Shown: positions 16,304-24,458, counted from the first letter of the stretch. The stretch: 43,555 nucleotides of DNA from an uncultured Clostridia bacterium (GCA_944342025.1 CALVMD010000013.1:1-43555), one strand, 5' to 3'. Translations and numbers: made by a program. The notes: generated by a model not told the origin, from the sequence alone.

Positions 16304-17744
16304 ATTTTTCGGGAAACAGCACATAGAACGTACTGCCCTTCCCGACTTCGCTCTCCACTCCGTATTCAAAATTATGTTTGATGAGAATGGTCTTGACGAT
16401 CGAAAGCCCCAGCCCCGTCCCTTTGATGGGGCGCTTGTGCGTTTCGCTCGAACGGTAATACCTGTCCCAAATGGTCGAAATCTCTTCGGGCGGGATCCCT
16501 TTTCCCGTATCCGAAACCGAAAACCTGATCTTCCCGTTCTCCGTCCGTTTGAGAGCCACGCCGATCTTCTTATCTTCGCCCGTATAGTTGACGGCATTGC
16601 CCACGAGATTATACACGACCTGTTCGATCTTTTCCATGTCCGCTTCGGTATACAATTCATCCTCGATGTCCCGCTCCATCGTATACCCCATTTTCTCCGT
16701 GAGGTATCCGAACCGCTCCAACACGGTATGGATAAACTCGGACAGATTAAAGGTCTGCAATTTCAGGGTATCCATCCCCGAACGGATCTTGGAAAGGTTG
16801 AGAATATCGTTCACGAGCGCGGTCAGCCTGTCCGACTCGTCGATGATGACCTGCGTGTGCTTGGCGCGCTTTTCGGGATCGCCGCCCGAGATCTCCTGGA
16901 TCATCGAAGCGTAGGCCTTGATCATGGTGAGCGGCGTTTTCAGATCGTGCGTCACATTGGCGAGCACCTCTTTCTGCAATTCGTCCGATTTGCCGATCTC
17001 TTCCTTCGCGTAGTCGAGCGTTTCGGCCAGGGCGTCCATCTCCGCATAGGTATAATTCCCCTTGAAATCGACCGTGAAATCCCCTTTCGCCATTCGCCTT
17101 GCCGCTCGCGTGAACCGCGCGATCGGCCGGGTCAGTTCCATAGACAACAGCGCCGAGATGATGAGCGCGACGAACACGACCACGATCGCCACGACGACAA
17201 GTTCCCTCTGCATCAAAGAAAAGGCGCTGTTGGATAGTTCCGTGGAATAATTTACGTACACATAATTTCCTTCGTTCTGCCCGACGCTTCTCAGCCTCGC
17301 CGAATAAACATAATTGCCGTCGTCGATCTGAACGATGACGCCCCTGTCCGAACCGGCAAGTTCGAGCTGGTCGAGGATGAAAGAAAATACTTCTTTATCC
17401 ACCCCCTCGATGCCGAATTCTTCCCCGTCCGCAAGATTTGTCGGGTATAAGCAGACGCTGTTCTTATCCAGAACGTAAATGTTGATGGAAGGGTTATCGT
17501 ACTGCGCCAAAGCGATATAGGCGTCGATGGATTCCCCTGCATTTTCTCCCACAAGCTGGAGTGCGGAAATATTCCTGTAAACGTCCCCGCCGATCTCTTC
17601 CAGGTCGCTTTTGACTTCGTCCGTAAAAAAGCGTCGCAATAGCGTCGTCTGAAAAACCCAGGTCATGAGCAGGATAAATGCCGCAAAAGCAAGAAAGCTG
17701 ATCCACAATATGAAGTTTATGCTGCGAAACCTCTTTCCTTTCAT
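16302..17744 (-). CDS. Membrane histidine kinase (PhoR/ResE type)
   Basis: A 480-residue sensor kinase. Two transmembrane helices (about 11-31 and 182-203) flank an extracytoplasmic sensor region of about 150 residues, which is followed by HAMP (about 203-255). HisKA has THDLKTP with phospho-His266. The catalytic domain shows an N box (NLVGNAVNY), G1 (DTGKGIP) and G2 (GTGLGLS). All catalytic motifs are complete. The kinase ATG overlaps the regulator stop (ATGA), so the two are coupled. The signal sensed is not evident; a wall or phosphate stress role is typical of this class but not shown here. The gene ends at a strong terminator. Confidence 0.95.
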   Translation of the reverse strand: MKGKRFRSINFILWISFLAFAAFILLMTWVFQTTLLRRFFTDEVKSDLEEIGGDVYRNISALQLVGENAGESIDAYIALAQYDNPSINIYVLDKNSVCLYPTNLADGEEFGIEGVDKEVFSFILDQLELAGSDRGVIVQIDDGNYVYSARLRSVGQNEGNYVYVNYSTELSNSAFSLMQRELVVVAIVVVFVALIISALLSMELTRPIARFTRAARRMAKGDFTVDFKGNYTYAEMDALAETLDYAKEEIGKSDELQKEVLANVTHDLKTPLTMIKAYASMIQEISGGDPEKRAKHTQVIIDESDRLTALVNDILNLSKIRSGMDTLKLQTFNLSEFIHTVLERFGYLTEKMGYTMERDIEDELYTEADMEKIEQVVYNLVGNAVNYTGEDKKIGVALKRTENGKIRFSVSDTGKGIPPEEISTIWDRYYRSSETHKRPIKGTGLGLSIVKTILIKHNFEYGVESEVGKGSTFYVLFPEK

Positions 17745-18409
17745 GCTTCGAATTTATAGCCCATCCCCCTGAGGGTAACGATGAATTTTCTGTACTCTTT
17801 CAGGCTGCTGCGCAACATCTTGATGTGCGTGTCCACCGTCCTGTCGTCCCCGTAAAAATCGAATCCCCACACATCGGAGAGCAATTTCTCGCGCGAAAGC
17901 GCGATACCGTTATTGCGGACAAGATAGAACAAAAGCTCGTACTCTTTCGGGGTCAGTTCCAGTTTTTCGCCGTCCACATATACGTTGCGCCCCTTCATGT
18001 CGATCTCCAGCCCCTCGAATTTGAGCGTCTCGCGAGAGGCGGCAGCGCCCGCTTTGTGTCGTTTGGTCACTGCGGCGATGCGCGCCATCACTTCTTTCGG
18101 AGAGAAAGGCTTGGTCACATAATCGTCCGCGCCCACTTCGAACCCGAACAGTTTATCATACTCCTCACCCCTTGCCGAAAGCATGATGACGGGGATATCT
18201 TTGAACTTGTGTATCTCTTTGACGGCGGAAAAACCGTCGAGAGCGGGCATCATCACGTCCATCAGAATGATGTCGTAATCGTTTTCGCGGCACATCTTCA
18301 CTGCCTGGATCCCGTCGCACGCCTCGAACGCTTCGTTCCCTTCGAACTCGACGTACTCTTTCAGAACGTTGCGGATCATTTCTTCATCGTCTACGATCAA
18401 AACTTTCAT
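17741..18409 (-). CDS. OmpR/PhoB-family response regulator
   Basis: A 222-residue two-domain regulator. The receiver domain has Asp7 and Asp8, phospho-acceptor Asp51 (MDVMMP), a switch Ser/Thr (SARGEE) and Lys101-type TKPF. The C-terminal winged helix contains LTPKEYELLFYL and the recognition region RTVDTHIKMLR, ending at GMGYKFEA. It is the first gene of the two-component operon. GGGAGG lies 9 bp before ATG. Phosphorylation by the adjacent kinase would trigger dimeric DNA binding. Targets are unknown; the operon promoter region has no obvious direct repeat that I could name as its own box. Confidence 0.95.
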   Translation of the reverse strand: MKVLIVDDEEMIRNVLKEYVEFEGNEAFEACDGIQAVKMCRENDYDIILMDVMMPALDGFSAVKEIHKFKDIPVIMLSARGEEYDKLFGFEVGADDYVTKPFSPKEVMARIAAVTKRHKAGAAASRETLKFEGLEIDMKGRNVYVDGEKLELTPKEYELLFYLVRNNGIALSREKLLSDVWGFDFYGDDRTVDTHIKMLRSSLKEYRKFIVTLRGMGYKFEA

Positions 18410-18475
18410 TTTTTCATCCTCCCTGTCCCGCGCGTCTCTCCGCGCGCGTCAGCTCCATTATAAAGGGTATATATT

Positions 18476-18505
18476 ATTATACCACTATCATCTCATGAAA
18501 AACAA
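18476..18505 (-). promoter_or_regulatory. Promoter of the two-component operon
   Basis: On the minus strand, TTGTTT (18500-18505) and a perfect TATAAT (18476-18481) are separated by 18 bp. The start lies 67 bp upstream of the regulator ATG. The -35 is imperfect, so activation by a bound regulator is possible. Confidence 0.6.
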
Positions 18506-18552
18506 GTGAAAACTGCAAAAATTTGGCGCACGATAAAAACACGAACAAATGT

Positions 18553-18581
18553 TTGACTTTTTATCAAAAGCGCGCTATACT
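18553..18581 (+). promoter_or_regulatory. Promoter of the radical SAM gene pair
   Basis: TTGACT (18553-18558) and TATACT (18576-18581) are separated by 17 bp. The start would be near 18588, just ahead of the GGAGGGG ribosome site (18599-18605). Confidence 0.8.
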
Positions 18582-18611
18582 ATACTTACCGCAAAAAAGG
18601 AGGGGCGCAAG

Positions 18612-19871
18612 ATGATCGACGCCGAACGGCTGAAAATACTTACGGAAAGCGCCAAATACGACGTATCCTGCTCTTCATCGGGCTCTGGCAGGAAAAACAC
18701 AAAGGGCGGCATCGGCAATGCGGATGCCGCGGGCATCTGCCACTCCTTCACCCCCGACGGGCGGTGCATTTCCCTCTTGAAGATCCTTCTGAGCAACCGC
18801 TGCTGCTACAATTGCCTGTACTGTCCCAACCGCGCCGAGGCGGACGTACCGCGCGCTTCCGCCACGCCCGACGAGATCTGTCAGCTCGTCATGGCTTTTT
18901 ACAAGCGCAATTATATCGAAGGGCTTTTTCTCTCTTCCGCCGTAGAAGGCTCGCCCGACTCTACGATGGAGCGGCTGCTCGACACGGTGATACGCCTCAG
19001 AAAGATCTATCGTTTCAACGGATATATCCACCTGAAAGGGATCCCGCTGGCAGACAGATCGCTCATTTCCCGCGCGGGACTGTATGCAGACAGGATGAGC
19101 TTCAATGTGGAACTCCCCTCCGAGCGCAGCCTGCGCCTGCTGGCACCGCAAAAATCCAAAGAAGGCGTCCTTATGCCCATGAAACAGCTCGCCGCCGAAA
19201 AAAAGGCGGTCGGCGAAGAAAAGGGAAAACACCGGCACGTCTTTCTGCCCGCGGGACAAACGACGCAGCTCATCGTGGGAGCCTCTCCCGAATCGGACGG
19301 GCAGATCTTAAAGCTGAGCCAGGCGATGTACCGCCGTTTTTCCCTCAAACGGGTATATTTTTCTTCGTATATCCCCGTCGTCAGACACTCCCTTCTGCCC
19401 GACAAATGCGCGGGGCTTTTGCGGGAACACCGCCTCTATCAGGCGGACTGGCTGATGCGCTTTTACGGGTTCAGCGCGGAAGAGATCGCGGGAAAAGGCG
19501 AAAACCTGCCCGAGGAATACGACCCCAAATGCGCGTGGGCGCTCAGGCACATGCAGTACTTTCCCGTCGAGGTCAACGCCGCCCCGTTAGAGGCGCTCCT
19601 GCGGGTGCCCGGCATCGGCAATCTGGGCGCCTACAAGATCGTAAGGGCGCGCAAATACGCCAAACTGGATTTTGACGACCTTGCCAAAATGCGCATCGTA
19701 CTCAAACGGGCGAAACATTTCATCACTTGCGGCGGAAAATTTTTCGGGAGCGAAAACGTGAACACGGTCAAAACCATGCTCGCGTTGGAAGACAAGGGCC
19801 CGCGCTATGAACAGCTTTCCCTCTTTTCCACGCCCGAAACATCCCTATCCGCGCTCACGGGGCAGCTATGA
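18612..19871 (+). CDS. Putative DNA modification/repair radical SAM protein
   Basis: A 419-residue radical SAM enzyme. The cluster motif is C64-x3-C68-x2-C71 within RCCYNCLYCPNR, and a helix-hairpin-helix DNA-binding segment appears near residues 325-345 (LLRVPGIGNLGAYKI). The early KYDVSCSSSGS and GICHSFTPDGRC blocks match the family described as radical SAM linked to uracil-DNA glycosylase (TIGR03916). ATG 18612 is set by GGAGGGG six bases upstream. The next gene overlaps by 4 bp (ATGA) and is the usual partner. The reaction is not established in the family; DNA base processing is inferred from the HhH and the partner. Confidence 0.88.
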   Translation: MIDAERLKILTESAKYDVSCSSSGSGRKNTKGGIGNADAAGICHSFTPDGRCISLLKILLSNRCCYNCLYCPNRAEADVPRASATPDEICQLVMAFYKRNYIEGLFLSSAVEGSPDSTMERLLDTVIRLRKIYRFNGYIHLKGIPLADRSLISRAGLYADRMSFNVELPSERSLRLLAPQKSKEGVLMPMKQLAAEKKAVGEEKGKHRHVFLPAGQTTQLIVGASPESDGQILKLSQAMYRRFSLKRVYFSSYIPVVRHSLLPDKCAGLLREHRLYQADWLMRFYGFSAEEIAGKGENLPEEYDPKCAWALRHMQYFPVEVNAAPLEALLRVPGIGNLGAYKIVRARKYAKLDFDDLAKMRIVLKRAKHFITCGGKFFGSENVNTVKTMLALEDKGPRYEQLSLFSTPETSLSALTGQL

Positions 19872-20599
19872 ACGTATACATCACCGACGGAACGGAAGAA
19901 TGCTTTTACACCGCCGTCTTTAACGCCTGCACCGACCGCGACTGCGTCGTGACTTCATCTCACACGGTACAGCTTTCGCTCGGCGCGTCCGTCACCGCCG
20001 TCAGAACGGACAGGCAAAAATGCGAACGGGTCAGAAACAAACTGACGGAGTACGCGCCGCACTCCCTGCGCGACGTTTCCGTCATTCTGCGCCGCGGTTC
20101 TTCGGACAAAGAGCAGGTCGCGCTCGAATACATCCGCCTCATCGTACAAAAAAAATCGCCCGTGGGCGGCATGCTCTCTCACCCCGCCGTCATCGCCGCG
20201 CGGGATGAGATGAAAAAGGTGACGCTCGAAGCGCACCGTTTCAAGGGCTTTCTGCGGTTCATGGAGGCGCAGGGCGGCATCTATTACGCTCCGTTTGCCC
20301 CCGACAACGATATTTTGGAGATGATCCTCCCCCATTTTATCGCACGGCTGAAAAATCAGCCCTTCATCATCCACGATACGCTGCGCGGCAAGGCCGCCCT
20401 GTACAATACAAAGGAATGCGTCGTCGCCGCCACGGGAGAAAAGGTGGACGTCCCCCTCTCCGAATGCGAAGCGCACTTTCAGGCCCTTTGGAAAGAATAT
20501 TATGCCGCCGTAAACATAGCCTCACGCCCGCACGAAAAGCAGATGAAAAACTACATGCCCGTCCGCTATTGGAAGTTTATGCCCGAAAAGCGCGGCTGA
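19868..20599 (+). CDS. DNA metabolism partner protein (TIGR03915/DUF4130 type)
   Basis: A 243-residue protein coupled to the radical SAM gene (4-bp overlap). The N-terminal half and the block FLRFMEAQGGIYYAPFAPDNDILEM resemble the family of proteins found beside TIGR03916, which is sometimes fused to a uracil-DNA glycosylase domain. Here no glycosylase domain is fused, and I see no separate glycosylase gene close by. The C-terminus carries the ACxALWKEYYAAVNIASRPHEKQ-like stretch. It probably acts with the radical SAM protein on damaged or modified DNA. That role is inferred from co-occurrence, not from catalytic residues that I can name. Confidence 0.85.
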   Translation: MNVYITDGTEECFYTAVFNACTDRDCVVTSSHTVQLSLGASVTAVRTDRQKCERVRNKLTEYAPHSLRDVSVILRRGSSDKEQVALEYIRLIVQKKSPVGGMLSHPAVIAARDEMKKVTLEAHRFKGFLRFMEAQGGIYYAPFAPDNDILEMILPHFIARLKNQPFIIHDTLRGKAALYNTKECVVAATGEKVDVPLSECEAHFQALWKEYYAAVNIASRPHEKQMKNYMPVRYWKFMPEKRG

Positions 20600-20640
20600 A
20601 CGGCGCTTTTCGCCGACCGTTCGGAATCATGCATAAAAGA

Positions 20641-20667
20641 GCGGGGGCGGCCGACGGCCGCCCCCGC
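20641..20667 (-). terminator. Convergent terminator stem-loop
   Basis: A perfect 12-bp GC stem (20641-20652 with 20656-20667) closes a 3-nt loop. On the minus strand it is followed by TCTTTTATG, which fits the leftward gene ending at 20695. On the plus strand the T tract is missing, so only partial bidirectional action is likely. Confidence 0.7.
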
Positions 20668-20694
20668 AAGCGCATATGCACAGCTGCACAAAGA

Positions 20695-21150
20695 TCAAAG
20701 CTTTCCCTTTTCTTTCAGAAAATCGGCAAGCATATCGGCGGCCTCCGCGCAAAATTCGGGGCACGGCCTCTTTTTGTAATACGCCTCGGTGCGCTCTTCC
20801 GCAACGGGTGAGTCGTCCTCTGTGACCCCGCTGAGAAGTTCACGGCAGACAATGCTGCCGAACCTCGCCTTGAACCGCGCGGCAAATTCCTGCTCGAGAG
20901 CATACAGCGCCCGTTTTTCTTCGGTCGTCGGGTGCTCTGCGTCGTAAAACAAAAGGCCGATCACCATGGCGGACGCGCTTATGCAGCCGCATACTTCGCG
21001 CATGCGCCCCACGCCGCCGCCGAGCGGCGCCGAAATTTTGAGAGCGGTCGCCCTGTCCAGCCCCGTCAGATCGCAAAACGCCATAAACACCGATTGCGCA
21101 CAGTTCAGCCCGGTATAAAAGTTTTTCTTTGCAGACTCCCCTCTTTCCAT
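20695..21150 (-). CDS. C_GCAxxG_C_C family redox-type protein
   Basis: A 151-residue cysteine-rich protein. The spacing of NCAQSVF (Cys17), the glycine-rich GGGVGRM, REVCGC (two cysteines) and later ACxx-type cysteines near the C-terminus (CREL, CPEFC) match the C_GCAxxG_C_C family, known for conserved cysteines and a possible redox or metal role. The usual second-motif residues are slightly varied (CGCISASAMVIG). The ATG follows AGAGGATAAAAA. Cytoplasmic location is expected because no signal peptide is present. Its function in the family is not settled. It is monocistronic with a terminator at its 3' end. Confidence 0.8.
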   Translation of the reverse strand: MERGESAKKNFYTGLNCAQSVFMAFCDLTGLDRATALKISAPLGGGVGRMREVCGCISASAMVIGLLFYDAEHPTTEEKRALYALEQEFAARFKARFGSIVCRELLSGVTEDDSPVAEERTEAYYKKRPCPEFCAEAADMLADFLKEKGKL

Positions 21151-21177
21151 TTTTTATCCTCTTTTTTTAAAAAATCC

Positions 21178-21205
21178 TTGCCTTACGTGCAATTTATGAT
21201 ATAAT
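21178..21205 (+). promoter_or_regulatory. Promoter of the Sfp-like gene
   Basis: TTGCCT (21178-21183) and TATAAT (21200-21205) are separated by 16 bp, with an extended TG (21197-21198) ahead of the -10. The start of the gene lies 31 bp downstream of the -10. Confidence 0.7.
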
Positions 21206-21235
21206 AAAATTAACAAAACACAAGGCAGAAAAAAT

Positions 21236-21760
21236 ATGATAGAAATTTACTATACCTATCAACCCGTCGATTCAGAAAGTTTTACGCGTTTCATCCTCGC
21301 CCGTTATTATAATATACCAAACGCCGAAATTTGTAAAACGATTAACGGTAAACCGTACGTCAAAAACGACAAAGTTTATTTCAACGCCTCGCACAGCAAG
21401 GGGCTTTTGGCGCTTGCCGTGGGAAAAAGTGAAGTCGGCCTGGATATCGAATCGTTTTCGGGCAAGCCCCGCCCCGCCGTCCTCGCCAAATTTTCCGCCC
21501 GCGAAAAATACGAGATCGTGACCACCGCCGATTTTTACACGCATTGGACCGCCCGAGAAAGTTACATCAAATACATCGCCGGTTCTCTCGCCGCGCTGTG
21601 GCGCAGGGTCGAGTATTACGGGAACGAGATCTATTTTCTCGGCAAGGCGGTAAACGTGCCGCTGATGCAATTTACGCTGGACGGATATTCTTTCAGCGTG
21701 TGCGGAAATTTTTCAAAATACACGCTCAGGAAAATCGAAAAGCTGCCCGAAAATCGTTGA
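21236..21760 (+). CDS. 4'-phosphopantetheinyl transferase family protein (Sfp-like)
   Basis: A 174-residue enzyme of the Sfp/AcpT type, which transfers phosphopantetheine from coenzyme A to carrier proteins. Visible motifs are FNASHS (49-54), the metal-binding GLDIE (68-72), FSAREK (86-91) and WTARESYIKY (104-113). The last is unusual because the common WxxKE lysine is replaced by Arg. The protein is shorter than B. subtilis Sfp (about 224 residues). ATG 21236 follows a modest AAGGCAGAA site. Its acceptor is unclear, since no NRPS or PKS genes lie in the window; fatty-acid ACP is possible. Confidence 0.8.
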   Translation: MIEIYYTYQPVDSESFTRFILARYYNIPNAEICKTINGKPYVKNDKVYFNASHSKGLLALAVGKSEVGLDIESFSGKPRPAVLAKFSAREKYEIVTTADFYTHWTARESYIKYIAGSLAALWRRVEYYGNEIYFLGKAVNVPLMQFTLDGYSFSVCGNFSKYTLRKIEKLPENR

Positions 21761-21785
21761 CAAAACCCCAAAAAATCGCTAAACT
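21757..21785 (+). promoter_or_regulatory. Promoter of the tRNA-Ser gene
   Basis: A perfect TTGACA (21757-21762) overlaps the stop codon of the Sfp-like gene. After 17 bp comes TAAACT (21780-21785). A 10-bp GC hairpin (21799-21808 with 21812-21821) lies between it and the tRNA. Confidence 0.7.
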
Positions 21786-21827
21786 AATAAAGTATCTTGT
21801 GCGCCTGCAAAGCGGGCGCACTGTTAT

Positions 21828-21918
21828 GCAGAGATGTCTGAGCGGCCTAAGGAGCACGACTGGAAATCGTGTGTACCTCGCAAGGGTACCGAGGGTTCAA
21901 ATCCCTCTCTCTGCGCCA
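21828..21918 (+). tRNA. tRNA-Ser (anticodon GGA)
   Basis: A complete class II tRNA. The acceptor stem pairs GCAGAGA (21828-21834) with TCTCTGC (21908-21914). The anticodon loop CTGGAAA places GGA at 21862-21864, which reads UCC and UCU. A variable arm follows (TGTACCTCGCAAGGGTACC), then a canonical T arm (GAGGG, TTCAAAT, CCCTC). Discriminator G and genome-encoded CCA (21916-21918) end it. Confidence 0.97.
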
Positions 21919-21920
21919 AA

Positions 21921-21958
21921 AAAACGGGCTACGGTTTTAACCGCATCCCGTTTTTTTT
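21921..21958 (+). terminator. Terminator of the tRNA-Ser gene
   Basis: The stem pairs AAAACGGG (21921-21928) with CCCGTTTT (21947-21954), and an inner ACGGTT/AACCG stem lies between. A run of eight T residues follows (21951-21958). Confidence 0.85.
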
Positions 21959-21976
21959 GATACCGATAGGTCGAGA

Positions 21977-22210
21977 TGAACGACACGCGCCATTCGGTCG
22001 GCGTATCGTACCCGGCTTCCGTGTGTCGTTCACGCGAGGGGCATAGCCCCGACGCTCAGCCGAGGGAACCCCTTCAGGAGTTTCGGCCGTATGCATCTCT
22101 CTGCGTCAAACGAGTATCATCCGAACCTCAAACCGATTTCTGTCGTTTTTCAGGTTTCAAACCGCACCGCGCTCTGTGAACTGAACTTCCGTCTGCTGAA
22201 CGGTTTGAAA
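21977..22210. other. Non-coding stretch with two inverted repeats
   Basis: No gene is supported between the tRNA terminator and 22252. Two 10-bp inverted repeats are seen: TGAACGACAC (21977-21986) with GTGTCGTTCA (22023-22032), and TTTCAAACCG (22155-22164) with CGGTTTGAAA (22201-22210). A short GGGGC-ATAG-CCCC hairpin lies near 22038. At 22096-22110 a 15-nt sequence matches 14 of 15 bases of the tRNA 3' end (21906-21920). This could be the scar of a mobile element, but that is inference. Confidence 0.5.
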
Positions 22211-22251
22211 ACAGAACAATCCATACGACAACCCCTTTAAAAGGAGAAAAT

Positions 22252-22815
22252 ATGCAAAAATCACTCAGCCAGATTTTAGAGAAGGACATACGCGGCTTTT
22301 TCGATGCGGTCCGCGGCATCCGTTACGGATACGCCGATACAGACGGCAAGATTCATCCCTTAAACGTGGGAGATAATTACGCCGACCAAAAAGAAAAATT
22401 CACCTACGCATTCTCTTCTCCCGAAGCCGTCGTCAAAAACAATTGCGGCTGGTGCTGGGACGTCGCCAACCTTATCAGGAGCTATTGCAGGCACAACGGC
22501 TTAACGTATAAATTTATATTCATGGAATATAAAACGGCCGATTTGCATCTGACGCATACGCAGGTCTTTGTTCTGTTTGAAGGCAAATGGTGCGAAGCGC
22601 CCGACAATTCTTCCCCCGTCGCTTTCGGAGAAACGGGTTACGACAGCGCGGAAACATGCATTGCATCCTTTGTTTCCGCCTTTTCAGACTATCTGAAATA
22701 CGCGCTCAAAGACCGCTACGACGAATCGGCACTGCTTGTAAAAGAGAGCGACTGCAACGTCCCCGCAGGCATTTCGGACGAAGAATATCTCAATTTGATG
22801 CGCACCTGCAAATAG
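22252..22815 (+). CDS. Transglutaminase-like cysteine protease-fold protein
   Basis: A 187-residue cytoplasmic protein with a papain-like Cys-His-Asp arrangement. NNCGWCWDVANLI supplies Cys65 or Cys68, THTQVF supplies His102 and EAPDNS supplies Asp118, in the order and spacing of transglutaminase-like domains. It lacks a signal peptide. The substrate is unknown; similar small proteins act as peptidases or deamidases. AAAAGGAG sits 6 bp before ATG. The gene is alone between the tRNA region and its own terminator at 22893. Confidence 0.7.
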   Translation: MQKSLSQILEKDIRGFFDAVRGIRYGYADTDGKIHPLNVGDNYADQKEKFTYAFSSPEAVVKNNCGWCWDVANLIRSYCRHNGLTYKFIFMEYKTADLHLTHTQVFVLFEGKWCEAPDNSSPVAFGETGYDSAETCIASFVSAFSDYLKYALKDRYDESALLVKESDCNVPAGISDEEYLNLMRTCK

Positions 22816-22892
22816 GTTATAAAGCGGCCGAACAGTTGCCTGCCTCTTCCAAAACGCCCGGAACAACGTAACTATCTAAAAAACAGAGAAGT

Positions 22893-22932
22893 GCGGTGCG
22901 CCCGTATATCGGGCGCGCCGCCTTTCTCTTTG
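22893..22932 (+). terminator. Terminator of the transglutaminase-like gene
   Basis: A 12-bp stem (22893-22904 with 22910-22921, one wobble pair) closes the loop TATAT and is followed by CTTTCTCTTT. Confidence 0.75.
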
Positions 22933-22956
22933 CATAATTTCATTATCCTCAAAACG

Positions 22957-23865
22957 TCACTTCAGGAACAGATCTTTATTTTCATAAAAAAATCGGAAAT
23001 ACGTCTGCGCGTTTTCAAGCTCCCACCACTTTTTCAAAGAGACAGGCGCACTGTCGAGATCGTAAATTTTCGCCCCCTTCAGCGCGAGCAAAAAGGGAGA
23101 ATGCGTGGCGATAACGAACTGACAGCCGCAATAGCGCGCTTTTTTTTCGATCAGCTCTTTTACGGAAAGCTGCATCTTGGGCGAAAGACTGTTTTCAGGC
23201 TCGTCCAAAAGGTACAGTCTGTCGTTCTGCAAGACGGAAGCGAAAAACTCCAACGCTGTTTCTCCGTTGCTGTTGAGCTTGACCGCTCTGCCCGCAAAGC
23301 GACGCAAAAACTTGCGGCGGGAAAGCGACTTGGTGCGCGCGAGCACCTGTTTGCGGTATAAATCGTAATCCTCTATCCCGCGGAAAGGCAGCGTTTCGCC
23401 GAATTTGAGCGACGCATAATCTTCTTTCCCCTGCTCGAGATCCTCTTCGATCTGCTCATTTCGCGTGCGCGCGGCAAGCATATACTCAAAAACATCGTCG
23501 CTGGAAACGATGCGGCTTTCCTCGGGCAAAGGCAGCGGCTCTCCCTCGTCGTCCAGCCCGAACCGCACCCCGCACGCCTCGGCGAAGGGCAAAAACAGCT
23601 CCCCGCCGTTGTAAGGCGCCTGCCTTTTGAGCCGCAGCTTTTCGGCGATCAGATTCAGAAGAGTGCTCTTTCCGCTCCCGTTTCCGCCGTACAGGATGGT
23701 GATCGGCTCGAAATCGAGTTCTCCGAGCCCGCGCTCGGGAAAAAGCCCGCAGGGATAACCGTTTTCAAGATATCCGAACGCTCCGCCGTTTTCTTCTCTT
23801 CTCTTACGCGCGATCTGCCACTCTCTTTCGGCGTCCGGCAGCACAAATTTTTCCAGCCAAATCAT
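22957..23865 (-). CDS. AAA ATPase of the ABC/SMC-like class
   Basis: A 302-residue ATPase with a full Walker A (YGGNGSGKST, about residues 56-65), a Q-loop region, Walker B (LYLLDEPENSL) and switch-like CQFVIATHSPFLLAL with the H-loop His. This arrangement is that of single-chain ABC-ATPase proteins such as RecF-like and OLD-like families that act alone or with a nuclease. The sequence between Walker A and B is mainly helical and charged. No nuclease partner gene is adjacent. ATG 23865 is supported by AAGGAGG 8 bp upstream. Role unknown; DNA- or RNA-linked defence or repair is possible but not indicated by neighbours. Confidence 0.85.
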   Translation of the reverse strand: MIWLEKFVLPDAEREWQIARKRREENGGAFGYLENGYPCGLFPERGLGELDFEPITILYGGNGSGKSTLLNLIAEKLRLKRQAPYNGGELFLPFAEACGVRFGLDDEGEPLPLPEESRIVSSDDVFEYMLAARTRNEQIEEDLEQGKEDYASLKFGETLPFRGIEDYDLYRKQVLARTKSLSRRKFLRRFAGRAVKLNSNGETALEFFASVLQNDRLYLLDEPENSLSPKMQLSVKELIEKKARYCGCQFVIATHSPFLLALKGAKIYDLDSAPVSLKKWWELENAQTYFRFFYENKDLFLK

Positions 23866-23900
23866 TCCCTTACCTCCTTTTTCTCCACGATAACACAAAA

Positions 23901-23922
23901 AACAGGCATAGCTATGCCTGTT
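23901..23922 (-). terminator. Perfect 22-bp palindrome, terminator of the DUF4275 gene
   Basis: AACAGGCATA, GC, TATGCCTGTT folds into a fully paired hairpin. On the minus strand it is followed by TTTTTGTG just after the leftward DUF4275 gene ends at 23933. The 22-mer differs in only three positions from 13386-13407. Confidence 0.8.
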
Positions 23923-23932
23923 TCAAAAATTT

Positions 23933-24373
23933 TTATGCGTTTTCTTTTTTTGCAAAATACGGGCCGAGTCCGCAACCCGTTTCATGCGTGACGACATACG
24001 TCCACGCGAAATTTTTGCCGACGATAAACACCTCTGCCTCTTCTGCAAGGTCTGCGCTCTTCAGTTCGGGCGGACATCTGCGGAAGGAATACGCGACGTT
24101 TTTACCTCCGCCGTTGAATGAACATTCCTCGGCGATGAACGCGCCCTCTTTATCCGCTTTGTCGAACGCGGCAGACGCCGCCCCGCATTCGAGGCAGAGC
24201 GCTTTCCCCCAAGTGAAAACGTGCCAAAGATAGCACCCTTTCGCATCGACATACTCTGCCAAAACCTCTGCCGGAACGGTTGCGGCAAACGCGCGTTTCC
24301 ATTTTTTTACGAATTCCGCGCTGTCCATCCCTTCAAAGGATCTTTTCGGTTTTTCGATCTTCTTTGCGCTCAT
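23933..24373 (-). CDS. DUF4275 family protein
   Basis: A 146-residue cytoplasmic protein. The segments GCYLWHVFTWG (about residues 46-56) and FAWTYVVTHETGCGLGPYF (about 122-140) match the signature of the uncharacterised DUF4275 family of Firmicutes. The centre has four cysteines (CLECG and others). The ATG follows GAGGAAAAT. It stands alone between the terminator at 23901 and the intergenic element upstream. No enzymatic role is known in the family; stress response has been suggested for relatives but nothing here shows it. Confidence 0.8.
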   Translation of the reverse strand: MSAKKIEKPKRSFEGMDSAEFVKKWKRAFAATVPAEVLAEYVDAKGCYLWHVFTWGKALCLECGAASAAFDKADKEGAFIAEECSFNGGGKNVAYSFRRCPPELKSADLAEEAEVFIVGKNFAWTYVVTHETGCGLGPYFAKKENA

Positions 24374-24458
24374 ATTTTCCTCTTTTCACGCGTTTCTCGC
24401 GCATAAGCGCTGCGAAACGCCGTGAGGCTATGGTTTTATATTATTTAAATGCTTAAAT

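Noticed and set aside
21906-22110. A functional attachment site pair
   Set aside because: The repeat is only 15 nt and partly low complexity, and no integrase lies between the copies, so I listed it only as a possible scar.
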